64,000 nt of DNA from Hermodice carunculata. Its lineage: Eukaryota > Annelida > Polychaeta > Eunicida > Amphinomidae. Shown piece after piece: positions 13,150 through 27,950 of this stretch. Each line of letters begins with the position of its first letter. Position 1 is the stretch's first letter. The notes beneath the pieces were generated by a model. The model did no database searches. It was given only the letters and a program-made list of their open reading frames with translations, and was not told where the DNA came from. Location of the stretch: contig OZ026615.1 of NCBI GenBank assembly GCA_964020975.1, forward strand, positions 84,693,989-84,757,988, written 5' to 3'. The translations under genes were made by a program, and so were the position numbers.

Positions 13150-15200
13150 AGAAACGAAAAAAAACTTGCCTTCACACAACATATCCCTGCCTCCAAGGCT
13201 CAGGTATTTTCCATGGGACATCCCATGGGAGCCCTTATTGGGCCACCACCATTCCCGTTCCTCTCGGTTCTCTAATTTACTATGTTGCTGTCTAACTCTA
13301 TCATGTAATTTCTTATATTCCAGGATCCTACCAGGTCGTCCTACAGCCCTTTCTAAAAGTCCTAGCTATATACACTTTCAGTATCTTCCTAGCTGCCTTC
13401 CAGAAAGCCACGTATCAAACCTAAAACCCAGGCCACATGTTTCTCTTCCTCTAAACACCAAGCCTCTTCTGAACCCTTGTTATTATAATCTTCCCTGTGC
13501 CACGTCTTAAAAGAGCTTCACTTACCTCTCTATATGCATCACACCACAACCGCCAATGATCCACTGTATTATCCACCTCTTGTCTCCATACCTTATATTT
13601 TCTATTACTACCTGGTGTCCACCTATTTTTCTGTTTTCTCTTTTTTTATTTTATAGATTGATCACTGCTGTCTTACTTTGAAAAAGAAGCCTGGTTCCCT
13701 TCCCTCTATCTCTACACACACTTTTCTTTGGCGTTCCTAATACCCTGTATGCTTTTAGTGTACGCTTCCCCTGAAACCTATTTGCAGTCCTCCCTACAGC
13801 GTTGTAACAGCCCTACCTATATACACTTTCCAATCATCAACCTCGTCATATATTTTCATTTCACATCTCTCTGCTAGTGTATCAGTATCTTTGGCCCATT
13901 TTGTTTGTTCCTTGACCACCTCATTGTAAAAATTCCTGCACCACTTGTCTTCACTTACTGCTTGCAGTTACTCCCAGTACTTTACCTGTGATTTGATTCC
14001 ATCCTTACCCTCGTATGATTGCTTGTATTGTGAACATGGTGGTGCTTCCAGTATCCATTTCCCTATTTCATTTTGTGCTTTCATGATTCCCCGGATATCT
14101 CCATCACTTATTGAAATCACATCCAAGCTGTTTGTCATTCCTGGTATTGCAGCTCTATCAGATAATACCCTTGCTGTGTACGCTCTGTTGAAACTGCTCA
14201 GTGCCATGCCATTCTATTTGTACGATTCTCTTTCTTTTTAATTGTCTCCATCTGGTACCTGAACTCGTCTTTACCTGCTGGTTTTATCTTAACACCTAGG
14301 TACCCATGCTCTCTGACCTCCGCAATGTCTATCAACGGTTCTGTACCTTCTGGTATTTGGAACTGCCCCGTCCTCTCTTTTTATTCCCATCCCGGTTCTT
14401 TCCAAGGGTCATGGCTTTACTCAGATCCTTAATAAATGCTCAGCTCCATTTATTTCCATACTCCCCTGCTAAGTTCAGCATATCTTTAGTTCTTTCTGAG
14501 ACTCTGATATGAGTATAATGTCAGCCACAAGACATAAACTTGGGATTTTTACTCCACCTACCTTTATCCCCTTAACACACCCCATTAGCTGATCCCCTAA
14601 CTCCTTGATCTACAGAGCAAACAAATTCGGGAACAGCACACATCCCTGCTTTAGGCCTTTATCCATTTATCTGTATATTCTCTACTTCTACCTACCTTTC
14701 CTAAGGAAAGTTTACAGTCCACATTTACATACAAAGCTCTCAGGATTTCTAAAAATTCCCATTAAATCCTGGTCAACTTAGTTTTTCCCAAGGGCTTTCA
14801 TCCGTACCCTTTCATAAGATTCCTCACATCTAAGGAACCCATAAAGACTTGCTCTTCCTTTTGTCTTGCCAATTCTAACACCTGGGTCATTATGAAGATA
14901 TGGTCACCTACCGATCTACTTGGTCTGAATCCACTTTGAATTTTCGCCCAGAAGACCAGGCTTTTCAACTATTCTACTTAGTCTCTGATACATTATCCTA
15001 CTGAATATTTTGCCCAAATTTGACGAATTGCCAATTCATCAATTGGTTGCATTGGCCGCCTGAGCCCTTCTTCAGAATATATGAAATCCTCTGTCTATTC
15101 CATTCCTTTATTGGTACTAGTCTTTTCTCAATTACCCTTTTGAAAAGCAACTGAAATTTTTTACGGTTTCCTCTGACCCTCTCTTCATAAATTACTTCAA
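13150..15200 (-). mobile_element. LINE (non-LTR) reverse-transcriptase remnant
   Basis: Long minus-strand RT remnant with domains in the expected order: an N-terminal RT stretch with LVPIKEWNRQR and ILKKGS (about 15075-15135); QSGFRPSRSVGDHI (about 14900-14950); a GSLDVRNL segment in place of the usual FLD..KAYD (about 14830); KQGCVL (about 14650); then GGVKIPSLCLVADIILIS (about 14500-14560). The catalytic FADD box reads VADI, so the second aspartate is lost. C-terminal sequence continues at 13968-14207 and down to about 13150. Stops and frame changes are frequent. No endonuclease or 5' end is visible above 15200. Plus-strand open frames here (12974-13510, 13945-14241) are antisense shadows. 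Confidence 0.75.
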
Positions 15201-15409
15201 GATATCATGTGTTCATGAAAAGTCACGTAATCACATATGCTCATCTGCTATTTACACTACTATACTTCTAACTCTGCAACAAACCTCCAGATCCCATTGA
15301 TCCTGTGTGTACTCTGTTTGAAACCCCGGTACTATTCTCCTACCCCCAATGTAGGTTATTCACTTGTTCCCAATGGTCCCTTCAAGCTTGCTGTATTTCA
15401 TCCATATAA

Positions 15410-15410
<1 letters not shown>

Positions 15411-15459
<49 letters not shown>

Positions 15460-15490
15460 GATATATAAATATATATATATATATATATAC
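15411..15490. repeat. (TA)n microsatellite
   Basis: About 80 bp of TA with GTATATATAG and AAATA interruptions. The ~500-bp repeat array starts directly after it. Confidence 0.97.
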
Positions 15491-15739
15491 ATAATGAGCA
15501 CATTGCACTGGTTAACAGCTTTATAGGCATTTTTTATTGCTGAGCAAAATGACAAGTCATGAACACTAAAAAGTCTGCCATGTTTATTTGTTTCATGTTT
15601 GGCACAAGTTGTACATTTTGGGCTTTAAGCAGTCAGGTCTATATGTTTGGAAATAACTAAATTTTCTAGTTAATGACCAATATTTTGTAGGTTAGGAGGA
15701 CCAGTTTACAACATCAGTTCCCTTTAATGGTTGACTGCC

Positions 15740-16740
15740 TTATACATCAAAATTAATTTAGCTGCAATCCGACAGTCAGACAAAATTTACCACCCAAGTT
15801 CTTAATAAAGTATTGAATTGCTTGTTCCATGCATTGCACCAGTTACAATGCGAGTAGCTTGCAATTGAATATTCTCAAGTCTTTCAGCGTCTGATTCTGT
15901 ACAGCCAGTCCACATTGGACAACCATACTCAAGAATCGGTTGAATAAAAGATGTATAAATAGAATTAAGGGTATGTCTATCAAGGAGAAATTTCAGCCCC
16001 TTCATGATGATGATCAGTTTACCAGTTTTAATTAAGGTTTCACTAATATGATCAGACCAATTTAAATCCGAGCGTATGGTTAGACCGAGATGGTTGTGAT
16101 GAGCGACATTTTCCAAAACATGACCTTGAAAAATAATAGGAGGATGATAAGGTGGATCGACATTTTCTGGAAATAAGCATTGAATCGGTTTTTAAGGCAT
16201 TAAAAGTCACAAGCCAATCCTTAGACCACTGATCAACATCAAGGAGGTTCGAGTTTATAATGATTTCTGCAGTAACAGGGTCATTGAAAGTTAGATAAAG
16301 AGATGTATCATCAGCGAACATTTTAATATTAGATTAAACAAGGTCAACAATAGCATTAATGTTAATACGGAACATAAGCGGTTCTAACACCCAACCCTGA
16401 GGGACACTATAATTTATTTTACCCAAGCTGGACGAATGACCCTGGATTACAACTCGTTGATAACGATTGCTGAGGTAATTTTCAAACCAATCAAGCAAGT
16501 TGCCAGCGACAGCAGCTTTTCGTAATTTGTATAATAGACCAGAATGCCAGACTTTGTCGAATGCCTTGCTGATGTCAAGGAAAATGATACGAATTTCCTT
16601 TTGTTGATCAATGGCCATACATACTTCATGGTAGAGAAGTAACAATTGGTTAATAGTTGAGTCACCAGGGATGAAGCCAGATTGAAGAAAAGAAATAAAG
16701 AAGTAACAAAATTATCACGAGAGAAGTTGAAGAGATGTTT
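15740..16740 (-). mobile_element. LINE fragment of the Jockey/CR1 type (RT to C-terminus)
   Basis: A well-preserved minus-strand non-LTR reverse transcriptase. It opens with QSGFIPGDSTINQLLLLYHE (about 16630-16690), then FLDISKAFDKVWHSGLLYKL, WFENYLSNRYQRVVIQG and VPQG, followed by the catalytic box MFADDTSLYL (about 16290-16321) and WLVTFNALKTDSML. It continues with HLGLTIRSDLNWSDHI, FIQPILEYGCPMW and a YKAVN stretch at about 15745. Breaks I can see are a stop at 16334-16336, a frame change near 16150, and two stops near 15770-15800. Endonuclease and 5' part are missing, and so is any 3' UTR or tail: both ends fall inside coding sequence. It lies inside the ~500-bp array. The short GACTGCCT string (15733-15740) fits both the unit and the element. 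Confidence 0.9.
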
Positions 16741-18129
16741 GAATACTATTTAGGTGATGTTTTGTAACTTTATGAATCCTTCTCCTGTATATAACGCTGC
16801 TGCAATTGTGGGATTGACATGTATGAATGTAAGTTAAGCTTATCTAAACTATTTAATTGTGACTTCCTTGCCTGTATTGTGCTCTGGGCTTTGTTTTTCG
16901 ACTCATAGTTATAATGGAGGGAGAGCATTGTGCTAATGTTCCAGGTTTATAATTTTCTCCTTTTGCTGCCAGCAGACTGACAAGTCAGGAACAGCAAGAA
17001 GTAACAGATCTGCTATGTCTCTTTTTTCAACTTTGGCACAAGATAAATCATGGGCTTCAAGTATTTAAGGCCAGCCTTGAAATAAGTAAAGTTTGTAGTT
17101 AAGGAAGAAGATTTCACAAGATGACAAGACTGGTTTAAAACTAGTCGTTGCATTTTATGGGTGACCGTTTGTCTTGCCTCAGGTCAGAAGTGAATTTTTA
17201 TCACATTAGTAATGAAAGCTGAAAGTAGATACTATGGAACTTCTTGAAAATCTGCCTTTTGTTGAATTTTATTTTGCTCTCTTTATAAGAATGTAAGTGT
17301 AAGAATGTACAAATGTGGGTATTGTCTTTCTGTAGTATAAAATTAAAACTGCGTTGGCTATGATGTGGTGTATGCTGGGTCCTCTGACTCATATCTATAA
17401 TTAGAGTTTGTTCCAAGCTCAGAATGTCATCAAACTGATGTGGGCCTACTACTTCTTTTGTTGTCTGAATAGGAGACTGAAAAGTGAGGATCAACCAAAA
17501 GTAGTAGGCCTACCAAATATGTTTATAATTGGCAAAAGTGATAAATTTAGGACCTCAAGTGGTAAGGCCGATATAGTTTGAAATAACTGAATTTGTAGTT
17601 AATGAAGACTGTTCAATAGGTCCAAAGGACCAGCTTAAAACCGCCGATTACCTTTTATGGGTGAATAGCTTTGTCGAGATAGGAGCCAATCAAATTTGTT
17701 TCTTCATATTGGTATTTAAAGCTGGAAGTTGCTGTTTTGAAACTTTTCTGGAATCTGCCTTTTGTTGTGTTAAACTTTGGTGTCATTGTTTGGTTGGAAT
17801 TTATGAATGAAGGTAATGCTTATTTTGAACTGTTACATTGAGATTTATTGGCTATCTTGTCCTTTGGTCTTCGACTAGTAATAACGAACACAATAATTTC
17901 TTTCAAAGGTTGAGGCGTCTGGTTTTGAAACCACAGGTTGTCTTGTATGGGTGAGTGGCTGTCTAAATTCAGGAGTGAAATTTGTTTCTTCACATTGGTA
18001 TTGGAAAATGAATGTGGATGCTTTGGTAACTCTGGAATCTCTTTGCTGTTATTGTTCAGTTGGGAATTTATGAATATGGATCATGTTTTTCTGTACTATT
18101 TGTTCCTGTCTAAAATTAAAATATATTAC

Positions 18130-18640
18130 ATAATGTTATAAGCATTGTATCCTAATAAATTTTATGCAAGTTGAAGGGATTAAAGCATGATACTATAACC
18201 ATATAGATATATTGTACACAGTTATTGCAATAAAGAAGAAAACCCACCCTTTTTTAGGGCCACATGCACCGGAATTAGGTATGGTTCTAGTAAGGCTTGA
18301 TTTTAAATATTGCCTTCTGGTTGTCCATGCCCCTGTGGTCCTAAAACTCGCTCTGTCACTGGTCAAACCAAAAAAGATAAAATGCATGCACGCAAAGGTA
18401 AGAACCTTGTTTTCTTTTTCAAAGTGCTTTCGATTCCGACCCTATGATCACGTGACTGCTCTCGTCCGATGAGGAGAATTGTGCACAGAGACAGGTCAGG
18501 TGACTGTTCTCAACCAATGATAATCCAGGATTCTGGGGTCATCAAATACAGAATTCCACAGTACTGGCCTACGTTAAAGCATAAGTAGAGGAATACCTAT
18601 GGGCGTTTGCTTTTGTTGTTGTCAATTTTGGCTGAGTAAT
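18130..18640. other. Unrelated segment inside the ~500-bp array
   Basis: This stretch does not resemble the array unit on either side. It has no recognisable gene, no clear terminal inverted repeats and no target duplication that I can see. It may be an old insertion or a decayed unit. Confidence 0.45.
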
Positions 18641-19439
18641 CTTGAACGGTCAAACTGACATATTGTCCCAATATCTTCCCGGTAATTGCACTTACTCTCA
18701 TTTTTCATTTCAAAAATGGGGACTCCAGAACTGTCCAACTAAAGACTTTCATATTGCAAAACAATGGTGGTCGTCTAAAAGGGTCTACTTGACGGTGCAT
18801 ATGATTGACATTGATGTCATATATTCAAGGTCATTGGACACCGGTATTGAAAGCTAAAAGTTGATGCTTTTTGAAACATTTTGAATCTTTGCCCTCAGCT
18901 GTATTTAACGTGGCTATCCTTATATGATTGCAATGTAAGAATGTGGGAATTGTTTTTCTATACTATATGACTACTGGAATTTCATTGGCTATGTTGTGCT
19001 GTCGGCTGGGTGCTCCGACTTATGGTTATAATGGAGGTAGAGCGTTCTGGTAATGTTCCAGGTTTGTGAATGTCACAAAAATGATGTAGGCCTACTTGAT
19101 TCCTTTGTTGACAGCTCAGGATACTGACAGGTCACTAACACCAAAAAGTGTTTAGGCCTATATGTTTTGAAATAAATACAGTTTTAGTTAATGAAAAAGA
19201 TTTCATAGGTTGAGAGGACCAGTTTAAAACCACCAGTTGCCTTTTATGGGTGACTGCCTGTCTCAAGTCAGGAGTGTAATTTGTTTTCTTCACATTGGTA
19301 TTGAAAGCTGAAGGTTGATGGTTTGTAACCTGCCTTTTGCTGTATTTAACGTTGCTGTCATTGTAGGGTTGTAACATTTGAATGTACGTAATGTTTTCAT
19401 GAACTATTTCTTTTCCAGTATTTCCGAATTGGATAGTGG

Positions 19440-20879
19440 AAATAAATGCATATGAAATGCAGACACTGTACAGTACATAGTATAAATAGTTATCAATATC
19501 AAGAACAAATATGGTAAAATATATGGCTTTCGTGATATCAAAACCCGGTTTTGGTTAATGTCTCATTTTATAAATTGAACAGATGCTTGGATGTCATATT
19601 TTATGAACTCATATCACCATATTTCTGTAAGGCATGACTGTTGCTTTGGAGCACATTGTAGCCACATTCACTCTTCACGGAAACGTCTGACGTTATCGGG
19701 CTGAACATATGTGCAGAGCATATACAGCCACTGCTTCAAAGAGTACAGCATATGATAAACATAAGCTCAACATATAAAGCACATATTATACTGGTTGATA
19801 TTTAAGACATATTTGTTTTTTAAAGTCAATGCCCCTGAGTCCTATGCCACTTGTGTATGGGATAATCTTTGACCACATCTTTTGCACGGTAGTCAGGGCT
19901 TCAGGCATACCAGTTTTCATTAAGGGAATTAATGTACATTTAAATTTGTGTGCAACAATATTGCAAATCAGTACTTTCCCTGTGGACAATGAATGTGAGT
20001 GCAGAGAATTTACAGCTGGTATAAGATAAGTTTCAAATACTTCTAGGAATATTAACAACAAAATGCAGAAGACGGTATGTTTTTCATATACTAAAATACT
20101 GCCAACGGTTTTGCATATCTTGCAATGTGAAATTTCGACTCAGTTTGTTACTTGTAAAAACACACCATGTCATATTTTATGAACCAGTGCAAATATAATT
20201 ACCTAAAAGGCTGAATATGTTCCCATGGAGCACATTGCAGCCACAACCTTTATCAGCAGGTATCTCATTCATTATCACACTGAAGATATGCGCCGACTGA
20301 GTTCAGTCACTGCCCCCATTGGCACAAGACATGTTTTTATAAAGTCCAGCCTACATTGTTTTTATAACATTAGGTCATAGTGAAGATATATCGATAAATT
20401 CAGTAATATCTCTGGGCAGCATATTATTTTCTGTGTGGATCATTTTGCACCCACACCTGTTAAACTGCAGTCGGACCTAAAATCATGCCACTTTTCATAA
20501 AGTATACATAGATTGATATGTAAAACAATGTATAAAAAAGTTCTCGCACTAGAGCGTGATTGGACGTGCAGAGTACATGCAGTTACTGTATATTACATTC
20601 CAAGTAGTTCTGTTAAAGGTAGCAATAAACGCAGTAGAATGTACGATTTTTCTGATATTCAAAACTTGAAAATTTGTGGACAAAAGTAGCTATTTCAGGC
20701 TGCTAGCTAACTTTGAAAATTTAAAGGGAATTCCCTGTCATAACTGATTTACGAATAAAAACAATATTTCTGGAGGGCATAAATATAGCATGGGGCGTAT
20801 TTCATCCACGTCCGTTAAACAAACCAAATCTTACTTTCTCAGGCTGGACATACATGCAGAACATTTACAGCCACTGACA

Positions 20880-20880
<1 letters not shown>
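19440..20880. repeat. Very degenerate repeated segments
   Basis: A phrase of the form GGAGCACATTGCAGCCACA, followed some 80 bases later by a CAGAGCATATACAGCCACTG-like string, recurs near 19652, 20230, 20440 and 20795 with heavy divergence and irregular spacing. It looks like the remains of an ancient array. A minus-strand open frame at 19786-20061 (91 codons) has no recognisable domain. Confidence 0.45.
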
Positions 20881-23370
<2,490 letters not shown>

Positions 23371-23833
23371 TGTCTACGGTGACAAATATATAAACACGTG
23401 CAAGTTCAGAAAAAGTATACCAAATATATGGGTATAAAATACGTTATGCTACATACATTCCAACCTTGTAAAATATCTTCTTATATGCAACAACTATATA
23501 TATTTCATATGTGTCTTTGTCCAGAGGCATATCCTGGTCGTCATCACACATTTCAGACAGTTAGGGTTTACATGTTTTCAGTCAGGTTAAACTCCCAGAG
23601 GCTATTGGTAGCAAGCAGCCGCTGACGACAATTATAAATTTGCCTAATTTTACTAAAAGTCTAGTAAAGAAAATTATGCTTTGATAACATATTTTAGACT
23701 AAAATGCTAATAACGTTTAATCTTTTCTGACATGCCTGAAAACAAATTTACTTAATGTCAAAAAATAATCGAATTGTACTCAAATATCACAAACCTGACC
23801 CATTATGTTGAAACATGTACTCAGGGTTAGCAG
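23371..23833. other. No gene recognised
   Basis: AT-rich unassigned sequence. The 75-codon plus frame at 23398-23625 shows no motif. Confidence 0.5.
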
Positions 23834-24060
23834 TGAAACAGAGCTTTCTTGTTTGGAGACTCTGAAAGTTTAGTAGTAGGTGTCATCACAGGGTTTGTTT
23901 TACATCTCTGGTGGAGGATGTCCGTTGTTGCAGCCTTTTGTCCGGATTTCCCGAAATAGAGCTTTATTGTTTGGAGACTCTGACAGAGAGTAGTAGGTGT
24001 CAACAAAGGGTTTGTTTAACATCTCTGGTGCAGGATGTCCATTTTTGCAGCACTTGCCAG
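23834..24060. repeat. ~119-bp tandem duplication
   Basis: Copies start at 23834 (GAAACAGAGCTTTCTTG) and 23953 (GAAATAGAGCTTTATTG), and both contain GTTTGGAGACTCTGA and GGAGGATGTCC-like strings. They are about 88 percent alike by eye. Confidence 0.88.
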
Positions 24061-24426
24061 GACACATGGTCCAGCTGCAACTGATAATTTTACAATCACT
24101 GGGACTAAATATCCCGCCTCAGTTTGGTCCTATTTGAGTTACACTGACAGGTGGTTTCATTAGGGTAAGCTATCCAGCTAGAAAGGCTACATACTGGTTT
24201 GGGGGAAAGTCAAATTGTTCTAATCTCGACTTGTAGTATCCAAATTTATTGTGTTTGGGTTGTCAGCCATTCTTCATCCATGAAGAAGCTCTGCATTTTT
24301 GAACAGCACATCTTTTATGTAGCTAATTTATAATTTCCACCTTTATATTTATTTATTATCATGTGGGTTCTCTTTGCTGAATATTGAGCTCAAACAAGGA
24401 GCTGCTACTCAGAGAGACTTGCACGA
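24061..24426. other. No gene recognised
   Basis: Nothing supported in this stretch beyond its flanking repeats. Confidence 0.5.
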
Positions 24427-24669
24427 GTACAGGCTCCGAAACATGTTCTAAGTAGCTAGCCACCGAAGTCCCTTTAATTTATTTGGGCTAAGACAGCATG
24501 TCTGACAATTCTGCAGAAGAAAGGGGGCAATATGGACAAGCGTATTACCATATGTATAACGGGTTAGACAGTGATAGGGTACCTTATGGAGAGTAAAGAG
24601 TTCGAACTGCGGGATAGAGTAATGACTACTAGGGAATGGCTCTAGACACAAAGACACAAATACAATTAC
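24427..24669 (+). repeat. Dispersed ~240-bp SINE/MITE-like repeat, copy b
   Basis: Near full-length plus-strand copy running from the GGCTCCGAAACATG landmark to AAGACACAAATACAATTA. The GAGTTCGAACTGCGGG segment (about 24598-24613) resembles a pol III B box only loosely, and no A box is clear. No obvious target duplication was seen. Confidence 0.8.
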
Positions 24670-24930
24670 GATCTGATAATGCCCTAACTTAATAGTTGGT
24701 GGGGGTGGGGTCCATATATAGTTGGGACTAGTGCCCTATATGTAAACCTGGTAGGGGTACTATAAGACTAAGATTTTTGGTTTTTTTTTAAACTCTCGTG
24801 ACTTTTCGAAAAAAGGCAAATAATGGAATGATCACCAATGCTGATATATTTCATTTTATATATATGGGATTCAGTCTTTATCTTTTATGTTCTGTTCTTT
24901 ATTTTGTTTGTTACTTGCCTGTTTTATAAT

Positions 24931-25080
24931 CCATGATAGGTTGGCACATATAACTACAATCAAAGCAAGAATTACAATTGTTTTTCTTTTCCATGATCGG
25001 TTGGCACATGTAAACATAATCAAAGCAAGAATTAAAATTGTTTTTCTTTCCCGAACAGTAATCATGCTGGCACATAAGGA
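24931..25080. repeat. 60-bp tandem repeat, 2.5 copies
   Basis: Copies begin at 24931 and 24991, each starting CCATGAT.GGTTGGCACAT and containing CAATCAAAGCAAGAATTA-like text; a decayed third begins at 25051. Overlapping open frames on both strands come from the repeat. Confidence 0.92.
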
Positions 25081-25089
25081 CATCACAGC

Positions 25090-25800
25090 TTAAATACCAA
25101 CTACTAATTGGGCACCATACTGAAATAGCTATTTCGTTTATATGTAACTAACTTATTTTGAACAAAAATACCTGTTTGTAGATTTGTAGCACTTGCCAAA
25201 AATCCCCATAGTCCTTAGTTTGCAACATACCAAATGACACCCACCACAAATGGTCACCTCACTATGGAAAAAAATCATAAAACGATTTGTATTTTAAGTC
25301 TTTCTTTTGTTAAATCATTCATAAAATGCTCAGAAAAAGGAGCGCCAAAGTTCTATAGACTGAACTGTAAGGTTTTTCACGTTCCATGCATAAACTGGAG
25401 ATTTTAATTTTAAATCTGGTCATTGTTGTGATACGCTGTGATGTATTTTTTTAAATCCAACAATTAAATCACCTTTTGTACATGCTGCCTTTGTGTGGAC
25501 AACCAGGCCCAAACGTATATTTGTTTTTTAAAAAAATGGTGGAGCGTTGCAATTCCAGTGTTAGGTGAATGGCTCAGCCCTTTTTTTATTCATTACCCTA
25601 TCGCACAGTCCAAACTATATATATATATTCATATATGAGATTAAAGCACCTCATCACATAGCATTGTATGGCCACATCAATTTAAATCATGTGTCAAGTT
25701 TCCAGTTTTTCAGCAGCCTTCAAGGATTTGGATAATTAGACATGGAATAATTTATACTTCAAGCAGATTAAAATATGTGAATCACTAAAGTCTATCAAGT
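25090..25800. other. No gene recognised
   Basis: Unassigned sequence. At 25590-25616 a short string resembles one end of the SINE/MITE-like family (minus orientation), probably a small remnant. Confidence 0.5.
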
Positions 25801-25808
25801 GATCATAA

Positions 25809-25929
<121 letters not shown>

Positions 25930-27699
25930 TTGTTTAAAAACAATTCTTTCTTGTCAGCAACAACTGCTTTGCAATTTGAATGCAGACCAATGTTAGCTGA
26001 AGGACTCCCTTTTTATACAACACATTGGAAAGATTGGAAATCCATTTGAAACTCTTTAGAAACTTGACTATGATATTTAAATGTTGTTAAAACTAAATTA
26101 TCTGTTTTAATTACAAATACAGGCACATATCCCATACGTATACACGAACATATACATGGAAAGCTCTGAATTATCAATGTTTGGAGCATTTCTTTACTGA
26201 GTTTACCTGGTGCACAGGTACATGCTATGAAAGGCTATGCAGTTTTATCCTGAAATTAGATGCAGCGACGTAGAGTGGGATGTGTAAAAGACAAACTTTG
26301 CTAGCCAACGGACGTGGATCGGACTGTCTAGGACATGTAGTATCATCTGCAGACGGATAAAACACGTGTTAAGTACTGTTGGGAGTCTGCAGTGATACCC
26401 CATATTCCTGATGTCATTTTAGGTGGCTTCTTTCCATGAAAAAGGTTGGGGTCTTTTGTTCCAAGCTCACCAACGACAAGATAACGCACATTTCTTGAGG
26501 CACATAGTAAATTTAACAATCTAAAAGCTCAAACATTCAGTGATTTGCTACTTATTTTCGTATTACCTGTGATTGCTGTCAGCAAACTTAAGCTGTAATT
26601 ATAAATTTTAATGTTCCTCAGTTGGGTACTGAGGTTCCATGGAAGTAATTAACACACGTCATGGGATTACGCTGGATTAACCATTGATAGACATGTTGAC
26701 GTGCCACCAAGTGATTATCAGTGTCAGAAAAGAGTTCCAGCCAAGTTATAGTTAATTGACACCTGGTCCCTTGCATCTTCCCCCTTCCTTTAGCGTTGCC
26801 ATGATTAGGAATCTGAGGTCTAACCCGGTGAGATCTTTCGGGAGGACTAAAAAAGTAGTGCAAAAGTATCGCTAAATTTACAGTCTCTCTGTTCCAACAG
26901 GCGAGGTGATTGAATATTGGACACAAGGCAAATATACATTGGTTTGTTTGTTTCTTTCTTTATGCTTCTGACTTACTGATGACTACAGCTATAAAGGGGT
27001 ACCCCCAGTGTTCAAAATGAAACATGATACAGTCTCCATATTTGCCAAGTGATGACGGTCTTGATTCCATTTGGGTAACGTTATTGAGACATTTAGTCAT
27101 GTTGAGCTGTTAAATGTAACATTTTTTTTCTTTTTCTGAAGACCTCGGCCACGAATTGTGAACCTATATCTAGCACTGACAATTAATAGCGCAACTGCTT
27201 CTTGTGGAAATTTCAAAATGATAAGGTTACCTTACACAAGCACAACTGAATATGCTGCAAGCTTACATGTATGTAGCCATTTTGACATCGCTGCTTATGA
27301 TCGCGCTAAACCACTGGAATATGGACAATGTATAAAATATTTATTGTGCAAGTTTAGGTGTATGGAGTGAGTGTTTTCTATTACAACTAGCGACCCCATG
27401 CATATTATCCATTAGAAACACTGGAATAGTTTCCAGGTGACTGTGACATTCTATAGTATGTAGGTACAAATATGCTATGTGATTCATCAGTCAGTCGCTA
27501 TTTCCAGACCTGGTATTGAATAGTACTTGTAAATTCATGGCCTTGTCAATGCAAAGTGAATAGACTTTTTATACATGTTGCTACATACCTGACACGTACC
27601 ATGTGTAAAAATATGTACCTAAAGTGACGCGGAGTAATGTAACCAATATAAAAATAAAGCAGCAGTGTTTAATTTCCCTACAAGTGACAGACCATCAAA
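25930..27699. other. No gene recognised
   Basis: Contains a minus-strand open frame of 102 codons at 26618-26926 and a plus frame of 70 codons at 27158-27370. Neither shows a domain I recognise, and both are of a length expected by chance in AT-rich DNA. Confidence 0.5.
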
Positions 27700-27950
27700 T
27701 AGCTGCATAACAACCAAGTTAGCCATCAAGTGTGTCTTGCTAAATATTTTGGTAACACAGGCAAGACATGCAGCCAATTGCATTTAAGTTTTGACGGTCA
27801 TGCTTCCGAAGTTACCAAACAGCTCTACCTTTTGAGACAAACAAATTTGTTTGCCATTTTACGCCGAACAGATTGTTCTGTGTGCAGTATAGTTGCATCT
27901 GTTAAAAAACTGTTAGTCCTATCCATTACAACATACGTCACCTAGATAAA
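27700..27950 (+). mobile_element. pogo/Tigger-like DDE transposase scrap
   Basis: The plus-strand translation at 27730-27870 reads LAKYFGNTGKTCSQ, then LHLSFDGHASEVTKQLYLL. This resembles the DDE-1 transposase core around its second catalytic aspartate (family pattern LL.DGH.SH.....I.LA...). The following PPHTTH..QPLD block is not preserved. No helix-turn-helix part, no first aspartate region and no inverted repeats are visible. It could also be a remnant of a host gene derived from pogo. I regard it as a dead fragment. Confidence 0.45.

Larger units (their letters stand above)
15500..19430. repeat. Degenerate tandem array of a ~500-bp unit
   Basis: The landmark GAGGACCAGTTTAAAACCACC, quoted here as consensus and followed by a GGGTGACTGCCTGTC string, recurs near 15697, 17130, 17630, 17919 and 19219. 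A second landmark, ATAATGGAGG.AGAGC with AATGTTCCAGGTTT, recurs near 16912 and 19030, and TTTAACGTTGCTGTCATTG-like strings recur through the array. The clean period is 500 bp (17130 to 17630), one unit is shorter, and 18130-18640 is unrelated sequence. A LINE fragment interrupts the first unit. Copies are old. The same unit also occurs singly at 31850-31935 and, inverted, at 32270-32590. Confidence 0.8.

Noticed and set aside
12974-13510. 178-codon plus-strand open frame
   Set aside because: Its 3' part is antisense to the LINE remnant read on the minus strand, and its start abuts a TG microsatellite; no domain is visible.
13945-14241. 98-codon plus-strand frame
   Set aside because: Antisense shadow of the LINE C-terminal region.
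18440-18500. Possible hammerhead-ribozyme-like core (CCGATGAGGAG)
   Set aside because: The required CTGATGA and GAAA core elements are not both present and no matching stems form.
26618-26926. 102-codon minus-strand frame
   Set aside because: Looked briefly like a transposon protein, but no motif could be named.
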